Positions 1 through 5,843 of a DNA stretch of 7,403 bases are shown piece after piece. The stretch comes from Deferribacteres bacterium (GTDB lineage Bacteria > Thermosulfidibacterota > Thermosulfidibacteria > Thermosulfidibacterales > Thermosulfidibacteraceae): contig JAADEW010000012.1 in the NCBI GenBank assembly GCA_013153205.1, forward strand, positions 1 to 7,403, given 5' to 3'. Positions within the stretch are counted from its first letter, which is position 1. Each line of letters starts with the position of its first letter. The notes beneath the pieces are model-generated. The model made no database searches and was not told the DNA's origin. It was given only the letters and a program-made list of their open reading frames with translations. Made by a program: the position numbers and the translations under genes.

Positions 1-591
1 AGAAGAGAGGGTGTGAAGCTTTTTCTTAAAGGTTCAAAGTGTATGACGGACAAGTGTCCGCTGGAAAAGAGGAATTATCCTCCCGGTCAGCACGGCAGAA
101 GGAGAGTTAAGCTTTCCGAATACGGTATTCGTTTAAGGGAGAAGCAGAAACTGAGAAGAATATACGGCGTTTCGGAAAGCCAGTTCAGGAAGTATTTTGA
201 TATAGCTTCTCGCCAGAAGGGATTGACCGGTGAAAATCTCATTAAGCTACTCGAAAGAAGGCTGGACAATGTGGTGTATAGGATGGGTTTTGCCACTTCT
301 CGTCGTGATGCAAGACAGCTTATAGCCCACGGACATGTGAGGGTTAACGGAAGAAAGGTTGACATTCCCAGCTATCTCGTTAAGCCGGGAGATGTGATAG
401 AGATAAAAGAAAAGAGCAAGAACCTTGATAGAGTTAAAAACGCTTTAGAGGTGTCTGAGTTTAGGGGTGTTCCCAGCTGGATGGAGGTTGACTACGAAAA
501 TCTGAAGGGTGTGTTTAAGGCTATTCCGGAAAGAGCCGATGTGCAGATACCCGTTAACGAGACCCTGATTGTTGAGTTCTACTCCAAGTAA
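1..591 (+). CDS. rpsD: 30S ribosomal protein S4 (uS4), 5' partial
   Basis: Primary 16S rRNA-binding protein of the small subunit, acting early in 30S assembly and in decoding fidelity. The frame is open to the left edge (first residues RREGVKLF), so the GTG at 13 is an internal valine and not the start. In the family about 14 more residues (MARY...CRLC) would precede. The motifs YPPGQHG (from about 82) and LERRLDN (from 250) are diagnostic. The S4 RNA-binding domain spans roughly 250-414 and the protein ends with the usual IVEFYSK. Two cysteines, codons at 40 and 55 (C-x4-C), match the second half of the zinc site of the C+ form of S4; the first pair would lie upstream of the window. The 196 visible residues plus the missing ones give the usual length near 210. 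The gene is followed after 12 nt by rpoA, as in the alpha operon of many bacteria, where S4 can be the autogenous repressor (known in E. coli, not shown here). Confidence 0.97.
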   Translation, partial: RREGVKLFLKGSKCMTDKCPLEKRNYPPGQHGRRRVKLSEYGIRLREKQKLRRIYGVSESQFRKYFDIASRQKGLTGENLIKLLERRLDNVVYRMGFATSRRDARQLIAHGHVRVNGRKVDIPSYLVKPGDVIEIKEKSKNLDRVKNALEVSEFRGVPSWMEVDYENLKGVFKAIPERADVQIPVNETLIVEFYSK

Positions 592-597
592 AGGAGG
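592..597 (+). promoter_or_regulatory. Strong Shine-Dalgarno for rpoA
   Basis: AGGAGG begins right after the rpsD stop codon and lies 6 nt before the ATG at 604. It supports that ATG as the rpoA start and efficient initiation in the short rpsD-rpoA gap. Confidence 0.85.
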
Positions 598-603
598 CGG
601 TTA

Positions 604-1602
604 ATGTTTGATACTTGGAACTATATTATAAGACCAGCCAAGATTGTGATAGACCAATCCACCCTTAGCGATAGATACTGCAAACTCGTTATAGAGCCTC
701 TGGATAAGGGATACGGTATCACCATGGGAAACGCTTTAAGGCGGGTGTTGCTTTCTTCAATACCGGGATATGCCGTTACTGCGGTCAAGATTGACGGTGT
801 TTTGCACGAATTTTCGTCAATTCCCGGAGTTAGGGAGGATGTTACGGACATTATCCTTAACATAAAGGAACTCAATCTGAAGGGTGATGCGGAAGAGCCG
901 GTGACCCTTCTCATTGAAGAGAGAGGACCCAAAAAGGTTTACGCCAAAGACATAAAGTGCCCCCCCAGCATAGAGATACTGAATCCTGATTTGCACATAG
1001 CCACTCTTGACTCGGAAAAGGCGGAGCTCAGAATGGAGCTTATCGTGGAGGAGGGTAAAGGATATCTCCCCACGGAGGAGAGGGACCTTCAGGATTATCC
1101 CGTTGGCACCATACTGGTTGATGCCGTCTTTTCTCCCATAACGAAAGTCAACTTTTCTGTTGAACCTGCGAGAGTGGGAAGGGCTACCGATTACGATAAG
1201 CTCATACTTGAGGTCTGGACCACGGGTGCGGTTTCTCCCGTGGAGGCGATAAAGATGGCCGCTCAGATACTGAAGGACCACGCTGACATCATCGCTTCCA
1301 TAGATGTGGAGGATGTGGTTTCTGAAATCGTGGAGACCAAGAAGGAAGAGGCCGCCGCTACCGAGCTTGAGCAGAAGCTCAACATGGACATAGAGGACCT
1401 CAATCTTTCCGTCAGGGCTTACAACTGCTTGAAGAAGAAGGGAATAAATACGGTTAGAGAGCTCGTAAAGCTTACCCCTGAAGAGCTTATGGAGATGAAG
1501 AATTTTGGTAAAAAATCCCTTGAAGAGGTTAAAAAGGTTCTGGAATCTTTAGGGCTTTCCCTTGGTATGGAGCTGGATAAAGAACCGGAGGAGGCAAAAT
1601 GA
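604..1602 (+). CDS. rpoA: DNA-directed RNA polymerase subunit alpha
   Basis: Alpha subunit of RNA polymerase; the dimer nucleates assembly of beta and beta' and the C-terminal domain contacts UP elements and activators. At 332 residues it has normal family length. The N-terminal domain (about 1-235) carries the hallmark GNALRRVLLSS at residues 42-52, the part that meets beta. A charged and Ala-rich linker (around 244-260) leads to the C-terminal domain (about 263-332). That domain keeps the helix-hairpin-helix DNA-contact residues: R271 and N274 in VRAYNCLKKKG, and G302-K303-K304-S305 in NFGKKSLEE. These align with E. coli R265, N268 and G296-S299. UP-element recognition is therefore probably retained. 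The TGA stop overlaps the rplQ ATG by 4 nt (ATGA), which suggests translational coupling. A run of seven C (960-966) lies inside the gene without breaking the frame. Confidence 0.98.
   Translation: MFDTWNYIIRPAKIVIDQSTLSDRYCKLVIEPLDKGYGITMGNALRRVLLSSIPGYAVTAVKIDGVLHEFSSIPGVREDVTDIILNIKELNLKGDAEEPVTLLIEERGPKKVYAKDIKCPPSIEILNPDLHIATLDSEKAELRMELIVEEGKGYLPTEERDLQDYPVGTILVDAVFSPITKVNFSVEPARVGRATDYDKLILEVWTTGAVSPVEAIKMAAQILKDHADIIASIDVEDVVSEIVETKKEEAAATELEQKLNMDIEDLNLSVRAYNCLKKKGINTVRELVKLTPEELMEMKNFGKKSLEEVKKVLESLGLSLGMELDKEPEEAK
1587..1594 (+). promoter_or_regulatory. Shine-Dalgarno for rplQ inside the rpoA 3' end
   Basis: GGAGGAGG encodes part of the PEEAK tail of the alpha subunit and lies 4 nt before the rplQ ATG at 1599. 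It offers two overlapping registers of GGAGG. The site supports the start that overlaps the rpoA stop. Confidence 0.8.
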
Positions 1603-1970
1603 GACACAGAAAGAAAGTGGTAAAGCTCGGAAGAAAAGCCGAACACAGGAATATGATGATAAGAAACCTGGTTACCTCTCTTTTGAAGCACGAGAGGATA
1701 GAGACCACTACACCTAAGGCTAAGGCTATGAGGCCTTGGGTTGATAAGATGATAAACCTTGCTAAAAAAGGAGATTTGGCCAGCAAAAGAAGAGTCTTCT
1801 CTTACCTTACGGACAAAGAGGTGGCTTACAAAATAATTAAAGAGGCTCCCGAAAGATACAAGGATAGGAACAGCGGTTACACGAGAATCTACAGGGTTGG
1901 TTTCAGAAGAGGGGATAACGCAGAAATTTCCATAATTGAACTTGTTGACGCCAAGGTAGAGGAATCTTAA
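1599..1970 (+). CDS. rplQ: 50S ribosomal protein L17 (bL17)
   Basis: Bacterial-specific large-subunit protein near the exit tunnel. The 123-residue product starts MRHRKKVVKLGRKAEHR and contains the conserved MIRNLVTSLLKHERIETT block (residues about 20-38) with TPKAKAMRPWVDKMI following. It ends in the canonical YTRIYRVGFRRGDNAEISIIEL segment (written here only as the family landmark) with a short acidic tail. Length is typical of the short form without a C-terminal extension. It directly follows rpoA with a 4-nt overlap, as in most bacteria, and closes the classical alpha operon. No terminator follows: the next gene starts 12 nt after the stop and in the same reading frame. Confidence 0.97.
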   Translation: MRHRKKVVKLGRKAEHRNMMIRNLVTSLLKHERIETTTPKAKAMRPWVDKMINLAKKGDLASKRRVFSYLTDKEVAYKIIKEAPERYKDRNSGYTRIYRVGFRRGDNAEISIIELVDAKVEES

Positions 1971-1985
1971 CTTTTTGGTGTTTTG
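1971..1985 (+). promoter_or_regulatory. trmFO start region: TTG start, no good Shine-Dalgarno
   Basis: The codons after the rplQ TAA (1968-1970) read CTT TTT GGT GTT TTG AGT, in the same frame. TTG at 1983 is the only usual start codon between that stop and the FAD-binding motif, so it must serve as start unless a rarer codon is used. The nearest purine-rich stretch (AGAGGAA, about 1957-1963) is about 19 nt upstream, too far for a normal site, and GGTG at 1977-1980 is too close. Initiation may depend on ribosomes finishing rplQ. Confidence 0.6.
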
Positions 1986-3320
1986 AGTAAGGTTATTATC
2001 GTTGGCGGTGGTTTAGCCGGGGCAGAGGCTGCCTTTGCAGCCTCTAAATTGGGTGTGGAAGTTGTTCTGTATGAGATGCGTCCTGAGCGGATGACCCCGG
2101 CTCACAAAACCCCTTATCTTGCCGAGCTTGTGTGCAGTAACTCTCTGAAGGCGGATACTCCCGATACTGCCTCCGGTCTTCTCAAAGCTGAGATGAGGCT
2201 TCTGGGTTCCATTGTGCTTGAGGCGGCAGAAGCGGCAAGAGTTCCTGCGGGAAAGGCTCTTGCGGTGGACAGGGAGGTTTTCGCAAAATACATAACCCAC
2301 AGGCTGGAGTCGGCGGAAAACATCACCGTTATAAGGGAAGAGGTGAAGTCCATACCCCGTGAGAGGCCTTGTATCATAGCTTCGGGTCCTCTTACTTCTG
2401 ATGCGCTGTCTCAATCCATAAAAGAGTTTCTGGGTGAAGACAACCTGAGTTTTTACGACGCTATAAGCCCCATCGTTGATGGGGAAAGCATAGATTACGA
2501 TAAGGTCTTCTGGGGGGACAGGTATGGCGAGGCTGGTAAAGGGGATTACCTCAACTGTCCCTTAACCAGAGAGGAATACGAACTTTTCTACAATGAGCTT
2601 ATAAACGCCGAATGCGTGCCTTTTAAGGAGTTTGAGGAACCCCGCTATTTTGAAGGGTGTATGCCTATTGAGGAGCTTGCCAGAAGGGGAAAGGATACCC
2701 TTCTTTTCGGTCCCATGAAGCCTGTGGGATTGATTGACCCTAAAACAGGAAAGACCCCTTACGCCGTGGTTCAGCTGAGGAAAGAGGACAGAGAAGGCAG
2801 AATGTTTAATCTTGTCGGTTTTCAGACAAAGATGAAGTGGCCTGAACAGCAAAGGGTTTTCAGGCTGATTCCCGGTCTTGAAAGGGCGGAGTTCTTGAGG
2901 TTCGGCAGTATTCACAGAAACACTTACATAAACTCGCCAAGAGTTCTTCTTCCAACCCTTCAGACGAGAAAGGACGAAACCCTTCTTTTCGCCGGTCAGA
3001 TAACCGGGGTTGAGGGTTATGTGGAATCTGCCGCCACGGGCATTATAGCCGGGATAAATGCCGCAAAAGTTGCTAAAGGAGAACAGCCCCTCGTGGTGCC
3101 GGAAGAGACCATGATAGGGGCTCTTATCAGATACATCACCGACCCGTCAAAAAAGGAGTTTCAACCCATGAACGCCAATTTTGGTTTGCTTCCACCCCTT
3201 AAGGTCAGGGTTAGAAATCGGCAAAAAAGGAGGCAGTTGCTTTATCAGCGTGCTCTTGAGAGAATGAAGGAGTGGATAAAAGAGCATAACCTTGAGGTGT
3301 TGAGTCATGGGATGGATTAA
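1983..3320 (+). CDS. trmFO: Methylenetetrahydrofolate--tRNA (uracil-5-)-methyltransferase TrmFO
   Basis: Cytosolic FAD enzyme that makes 5-methyluridine at position 54 of the tRNA T-loop, using methylene-tetrahydrofolate as carbon donor and reduced FAD/NAD(P)H as reductant. The 445-residue product is of normal length. The N-terminal Rossmann motif GGGLAGAEAA begins at residue 8. The LVCSNSLKAD motif holds C51 and the FEGCMPIEE motif holds C226; both match the two cysteines reported as functionally important in the family. The second FAD motif AGQITGVEGY is at 337-346. TrmFO replaces the SAM-dependent TrmA in many Gram-positive and thermophilic bacteria. m5U54 stabilises the tRNA elbow and in some thermophiles is further thiolated; whether that occurs here cannot be seen. 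The gene follows rplQ by 12 nt and overlaps accD by 14 nt. The GidA/MnmG family is related but longer, which argues against it. Confidence 0.96.
   Translation: MSKVIIVGGGLAGAEAAFAASKLGVEVVLYEMRPERMTPAHKTPYLAELVCSNSLKADTPDTASGLLKAEMRLLGSIVLEAAEAARVPAGKALAVDREVFAKYITHRLESAENITVIREEVKSIPRERPCIIASGPLTSDALSQSIKEFLGEDNLSFYDAISPIVDGESIDYDKVFWGDRYGEAGKGDYLNCPLTREEYELFYNELINAECVPFKEFEEPRYFEGCMPIEELARRGKDTLLFGPMKPVGLIDPKTGKTPYAVVQLRKEDREGRMFNLVGFQTKMKWPEQQRVFRLIPGLERAEFLRFGSIHRNTYINSPRVLLPTLQTRKDETLLFAGQITGVEGYVESAATGIIAGINAAKVAKGEQPLVVPEETMIGALIRYITDPSKKEFQPMNANFGLLPPLKVRVRNRQKRRQLLYQRALERMKEWIKEHNLEVLSHGMD
2468..2484 (+). other. Small perfect inverted repeat inside trmFO
   Basis: CCCCATC, a GTT spacer and GATGGGG can form a 7-bp hairpin with a 3-nt loop. 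It encodes the conserved SPIVDGE stretch of TrmFO and is not followed by a T run, so it is not a standard terminator. It is probably a coincidence of coding. Confidence 0.35.
3294..3299 (+). promoter_or_regulatory. Shine-Dalgarno for accD inside trmFO
   Basis: GAGGTG lies 7 nt before the ATG at 3307, within the last codons of trmFO. It supports that ATG over the one at 3312, which is in the trmFO frame and is followed by its stop. Confidence 0.7.
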
Positions 3321-4140
3321 AGAGACGTTAAGCAAGGTCAGAAAAGGCAAAAAGGTTGACCACAGCCTCTGGGTGAAGTGCCCCGGATGCAATGAGATAG
3401 TTTATAAACGCGAGGTGGAGAAAAATCTCAAAGTCTGTCCCAAGTGCAACTACCACTTTCGCATAGGTGCAAGAGAGAGAATTGATATGCTGATAGATTC
3501 GGGGACTTTCGTGGAGTTTGATGCGGAGCTTTCTCCCCTTGACCCCCTCAAGTTTAAGGACACGGAAAAGTATAAAGACAGGATAGTCAAAGCTCAGAAA
3601 AAGACGGGAATGAAAGACGCTGTGGTGTGTGGTGAGGGGAAGATAAACGGTATAGACATTGAGCTTTCCGTTTTTGAGTTTGGTTTTCTGGGCGGAAGCA
3701 TGGGGTCTGTGGTGGGTGAGAAGATAACGAGAGCCGCAGAAAGAAGCGTGGAGAAGGGACTGCCGCTGGTTATCGTTTCCTGTTCGGGTGGTGCGAGGAT
3801 GCAGGAGAGCATACTCTCCCTCATGCAGATGGCAAAGACCTGTGCCGCCCTCACAAGGGTTTCTGAAGCCAAGGTCCCCTTTATCTCAATCCTTTCTGAC
3901 CCCACCACAGGTGGAGTTTCTGCCAGCTTTGCCCTTCTGGGAGATGTTATAATGGCAGAGCCGGGGGCTTTGATTGGGTTTGCCGGTCCAAGGGTGATAG
4001 AACAGACCATCGGGCAGAAGTTGCCCGAGGGTTTCCAGCGGGCTGAATACCTTCTGGAGCACGGTTTTGTTGATATGATAGTTGAAAGAAGAAACCTGAA
4101 AAACAGGCTGTATCAAATCCTTTCGCTTTTTGGAGGTTAA
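3307..4140 (+). CDS. accD: Acetyl-CoA carboxylase carboxyltransferase subunit beta
   Basis: Beta subunit of the carboxyltransferase half of acetyl-CoA carboxylase. With AccA it moves the carboxyl group from biotin on AccB to acetyl-CoA, making malonyl-CoA, the committed step of fatty acid synthesis. The 277-residue product has the N-terminal four-cysteine zinc ribbon complete: C25-x2-C28 and C44-x2-C47. The crotonase-fold core follows, with GGSMGSVVGEK at 129-139 and CSGGARMQES from 159, which form the acetyl-CoA and oxyanion sites. A C-terminal FAGPRVIEQT segment is also typical. The protein is not fused to AccA, and no accA, accB or accC lies in the window. It overlaps trmFO by 14 nt and is separated from rph by 2 nt, so it is cotranscribed with RNA-processing genes. 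In E. coli the AccD zinc domain has been reported to bind acc mRNA; that is family knowledge, not shown here. Confidence 0.97.
   Translation: MGWIKETLSKVRKGKKVDHSLWVKCPGCNEIVYKREVEKNLKVCPKCNYHFRIGARERIDMLIDSGTFVEFDAELSPLDPLKFKDTEKYKDRIVKAQKKTGMKDAVVCGEGKINGIDIELSVFEFGFLGGSMGSVVGEKITRAAERSVEKGLPLVIVSCSGGARMQESILSLMQMAKTCAALTRVSEAKVPFISILSDPTTGGVSASFALLGDVIMAEPGALIGFAGPRVIEQTIGQKLPEGFQRAEYLLEHGFVDMIVERRNLKNRLYQILSLFGG
4132..4136 (+). promoter_or_regulatory. Shine-Dalgarno for rph
   Basis: GGAGG overlaps the last codons of accD and lies 6 nt before the ATG at 4143, supporting that start. Confidence 0.75.
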
Positions 4141-4142
4141 CG

Positions 4143-4868
4143 ATGAGCTTGCGTCCTGACGGTAGAGCTCCGGATAAGCTGAGAAGGGTAAGAATTATAA
4201 GAGGTTACATAAAACACGCCGAGGGTTCCGTCCTCATAGAGGTGGGAGATACCAAGGTGATATGCACGGCTTCAGTGGAGGAGAAGGTTCCGCCTTTTCT
4301 GAAGGGAACGGGAAGCGGATGGGTAACTGCTGAGTATTCCATGCTTCCCCGCTCCACGCATACGAGAATCATAAGGGATGTCACCAAAGGCAGGGTCAAC
4401 GGCAGAACCCAGGAGATACAGCGGCTTATAGGAAGGTCTTTGCGTGCCGTTGTGGACCTTGAGAAGCTTGGTGAAAGAACCATATGGATAGACTGCGATG
4501 TGATTCAGGCGGACGGAGGAACGAGGACGGCGTCCATTACGGGTTCTTTTATAGCTTTATGGGATGCTGTGAATTATTTAATCAAAACGGGCACCATATC
4601 AGAAAATCCCATCAGAGATTATCTTGCGGCAGTGAGTGTGGGCGTTTACAAAGGGGAGCCTATTCTTGACCTCACTTTTGAGGAGGACTCTCATGCGGAA
4701 GTGGATATGAATGTGGTTATGACGGGAAGCGGTAAGTTTGTTGAGATTCAGGGCACGGCGGAAAAGGAGCCTTTTGACAGAAGAACCCTGGACAGACTTT
4801 TAGCCCTTGCGGAAAAGGGAATAAGGGAATTAATTATCTTTCAAAAGAAGATTCTGGAGGGAAAGTAA
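4143..4868 (+). CDS. rph: Ribonuclease PH
   Basis: Phosphate-dependent 3'-to-5' exoribonuclease that trims tRNA 3' ends and takes part in rRNA turnover; it releases nucleoside diphosphates and works as a hexamer (trimer of dimers). The 241-residue product begins RPDGRAPDKLR, typical of the family, and continues with TKVICTASVEEKVPPFLKG and the WVTAEYSMLPR landmark (positions about 4321-4350). The phosphate-binding GGTRTA motif holds T127 and R128. The EEDSHAEVDMN segment holds D182 and D188, which correspond to the conserved active-site aspartates. All key residues appear intact, unlike the frameshifted rph of some E. coli K-12 strains. No C-terminal fusion to a RdgB/HAM1-type pyrophosphatase is present. 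The gene starts 2 nt after accD and is followed after 6 nt by phoH. Together with trmFO it makes this a tRNA-maturation stretch. Confidence 0.97.
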   Translation: MSLRPDGRAPDKLRRVRIIRGYIKHAEGSVLIEVGDTKVICTASVEEKVPPFLKGTGSGWVTAEYSMLPRSTHTRIIRDVTKGRVNGRTQEIQRLIGRSLRAVVDLEKLGERTIWIDCDVIQADGGTRTASITGSFIALWDAVNYLIKTGTISENPIRDYLAAVSVGVYKGEPILDLTFEEDSHAEVDMNVVMTGSGKFVEIQGTAEKEPFDRRTLDRLLALAEKGIRELIIFQKKILEGK

Positions 4869-4886
4869 AAGGTAATGAGTACGGTG
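4856..4886 (+). promoter_or_regulatory. phoH start region with two candidate starts
   Basis: The ATG at 4875 has AAAGGT (4868-4873) almost touching it and a better GGAGG (4856-4860) 14 nt away. Neither spacing is ideal. A GTG at 4884, the fourth codon of the same frame, would lie 11 nt after AAAGG. The two starts differ by only three residues, so function is unaffected. Confidence 0.45.
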
Positions 4887-5843
4887 GTCAAGGATTTTGA
4901 TTTTAAGAGCGAAAAAGAGTGGTTTTCCTTTTTCGGGAAGAACGAGGAGAACCTCAAGCTTATAGAGAATAACTTCAATGTCAGGATTACTGCAAGGGGA
5001 GGCAAGGTCTCAATCTCTGGTGATGACGCCGATGTTGATAAGGTGAAGGTGTTGCTTGAGCAGATATACTCTCTCTTGAGTGAGGGCTACTATCTGAGGA
5101 AAAGGGACATAGAGTTTTCCATACGGATGGTCAAAGAGGGAAATGGAAATGTGAAAAGCCTGTTCAGCGAAGGCATATACATTTCGGCAAAAAAGAAGCT
5201 TGTGGTTCCCAAAAGCGAAAATCAAAGGCTTTACATTGAAGCTATCAAGAAGCACGACATAGTTTTCGGTATTGGACCTGCCGGAACGGGCAAGACTTAC
5301 CTTGCCATGGCTATGGCGGTAAACGCGTTGATGAAAAGGGAAGTGGAGCGGATTATCCTCACGAGACCTGCTGTGGAAGCCGGGGAGAAGCTGGGCTTTC
5401 TTCCGGGGGACATGGTGGAGAAGGTGAGCCCTTATCTCAGGCCTCTTTACGACGCCCTTTTTGACCTCGTTGATTTTGACAGAGCCGACAAGTTTATGGA
5501 AAAGGGCATAATAGAGGTTGCCCCCCTTGCGTTCATGAGGGGAAGGACTCTGAACAACGCTTTCGTCATACTTGATGAGGCGCAGAATACCACATCCGAG
5601 CAGATGAAGATGTTTCTTACCAGACTCGGCTTTGATTCCAAGGCGGTGATAACCGGTGATATAACGCAGATTGACCTTCCCAGGAACATGAGCTCAGGAT
5701 TGGTTGAAGCATCAAAGGTTCTGAAAGACATTGACGGCATAAAGTTCATCTACTTTAACGAGAATGATGTGGTGAGGCACCCTCTCGTTCAGAAGATTAT
5801 AAAGGCTTATGAGGGTTACGAAAGGAAAGAAGATAAAACTTGA
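4875..5843 (+). CDS. phoH: PhoH-family ATPase (PhoH/YbeZ-like)
   Basis: Cytosolic P-loop ATPase of the PhoH-like family, linked by genomic context and some experiments to RNA metabolism and rRNA maturation with YbeY; its exact role is not settled. The 322-residue protein has an N-terminal region (about 1-90) that looks like the KH-like RNA-binding part of the family, with IENNFNVRITARGG followed by a short beta/alpha unit. The ATPase core shows Walker A GPAGTGKT at 134-141, TRPAVEAGEKLGFLPGD after it, Walker B VILDEAQN at 231-238 (D234, E235), a sensor-like TGD at 260-262, and DVVRHPLVQ near the end (R301), the usual family signature. No C-terminal PIN domain is seen, so this is the short PhoH type and not a PhoH2/PIN fusion. 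The next gene overlaps by 4 nt. The order phoH - 7TM-HD gene is common in bacteria, usually followed by ybeY. Confidence 0.95.
   Translation: MSTVVKDFDFKSEKEWFSFFGKNEENLKLIENNFNVRITARGGKVSISGDDADVDKVKVLLEQIYSLLSEGYYLRKRDIEFSIRMVKEGNGNVKSLFSEGIYISAKKKLVVPKSENQRLYIEAIKKHDIVFGIGPAGTGKTYLAMAMAVNALMKREVERIILTRPAVEAGEKLGFLPGDMVEKVSPYLRPLYDALFDLVDFDRADKFMEKGIIEVAPLAFMRGRTLNNAFVILDEAQNTTSEQMKMFLTRLGFDSKAVITGDITQIDLPRNMSSGLVEASKVLKDIDGIKFIYFNENDVVRHPLVQKIIKAYEGYERKEDKT
5821..5842 (+). promoter_or_regulatory. TTG start of the 7TM-HD gene with upstream purine-rich site
   Basis: An in-frame TAA at 5834-5836 is followed by AAC and then TTG at 5840, so the gene cannot begin earlier. TTG is the only usual start codon before the first membrane helix. 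AAAGGAAAG (5821-5829) is a possible but distant Shine-Dalgarno, with its GGA 13 nt before the TTG. TTGA shares 4 nt with the phoH stop, like an ATGA junction, which suggests coupling. Confidence 0.6.

Noticed and set aside
13..15. GTG as the start codon of rpsD
   Set aside because: The frame stays open to position 1 and encodes the conserved residues that precede this valine in S4 proteins, so the real start is outside the window.
817..1281. Minus-strand open frame of 154 codons opposite rpoA
   Set aside because: It lies wholly opposite a conserved gene, shows no recognisable domain, and is explained by the purine-rich codon use of the + strand.
1971..1982. T-rich stretch after rplQ as a possible terminator
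   Set aside because: CTTTTT follows the rplQ stop but no stable hairpin precedes it, and the next gene begins within 12 nt.
2013..2414. Minus-strand open frame of 133 codons opposite trmFO
   Set aside because: Low-complexity, Arg- and Ser-rich translation with no family motif, opposite a conserved enzyme; a shadow of trmFO.
2699..2990. 13-base direct repeat (ACCCTTCTTTTCG near 2697 and 2979)
   Set aside because: Both copies encode TLLF-type segments of TrmFO; two copies at this distance with no flanking structure are best explained by coding coincidence.
3594..4010. Minus-strand open frame of 138 codons opposite accD
   Set aside because: Fully inside accD on the other strand, with no motif or Shine-Dalgarno context that I can support.
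4484..4669. Short + strand frame inside rph
   Set aside because: Out of frame with rph and lacking any recognisable feature; rph itself is intact through this region.
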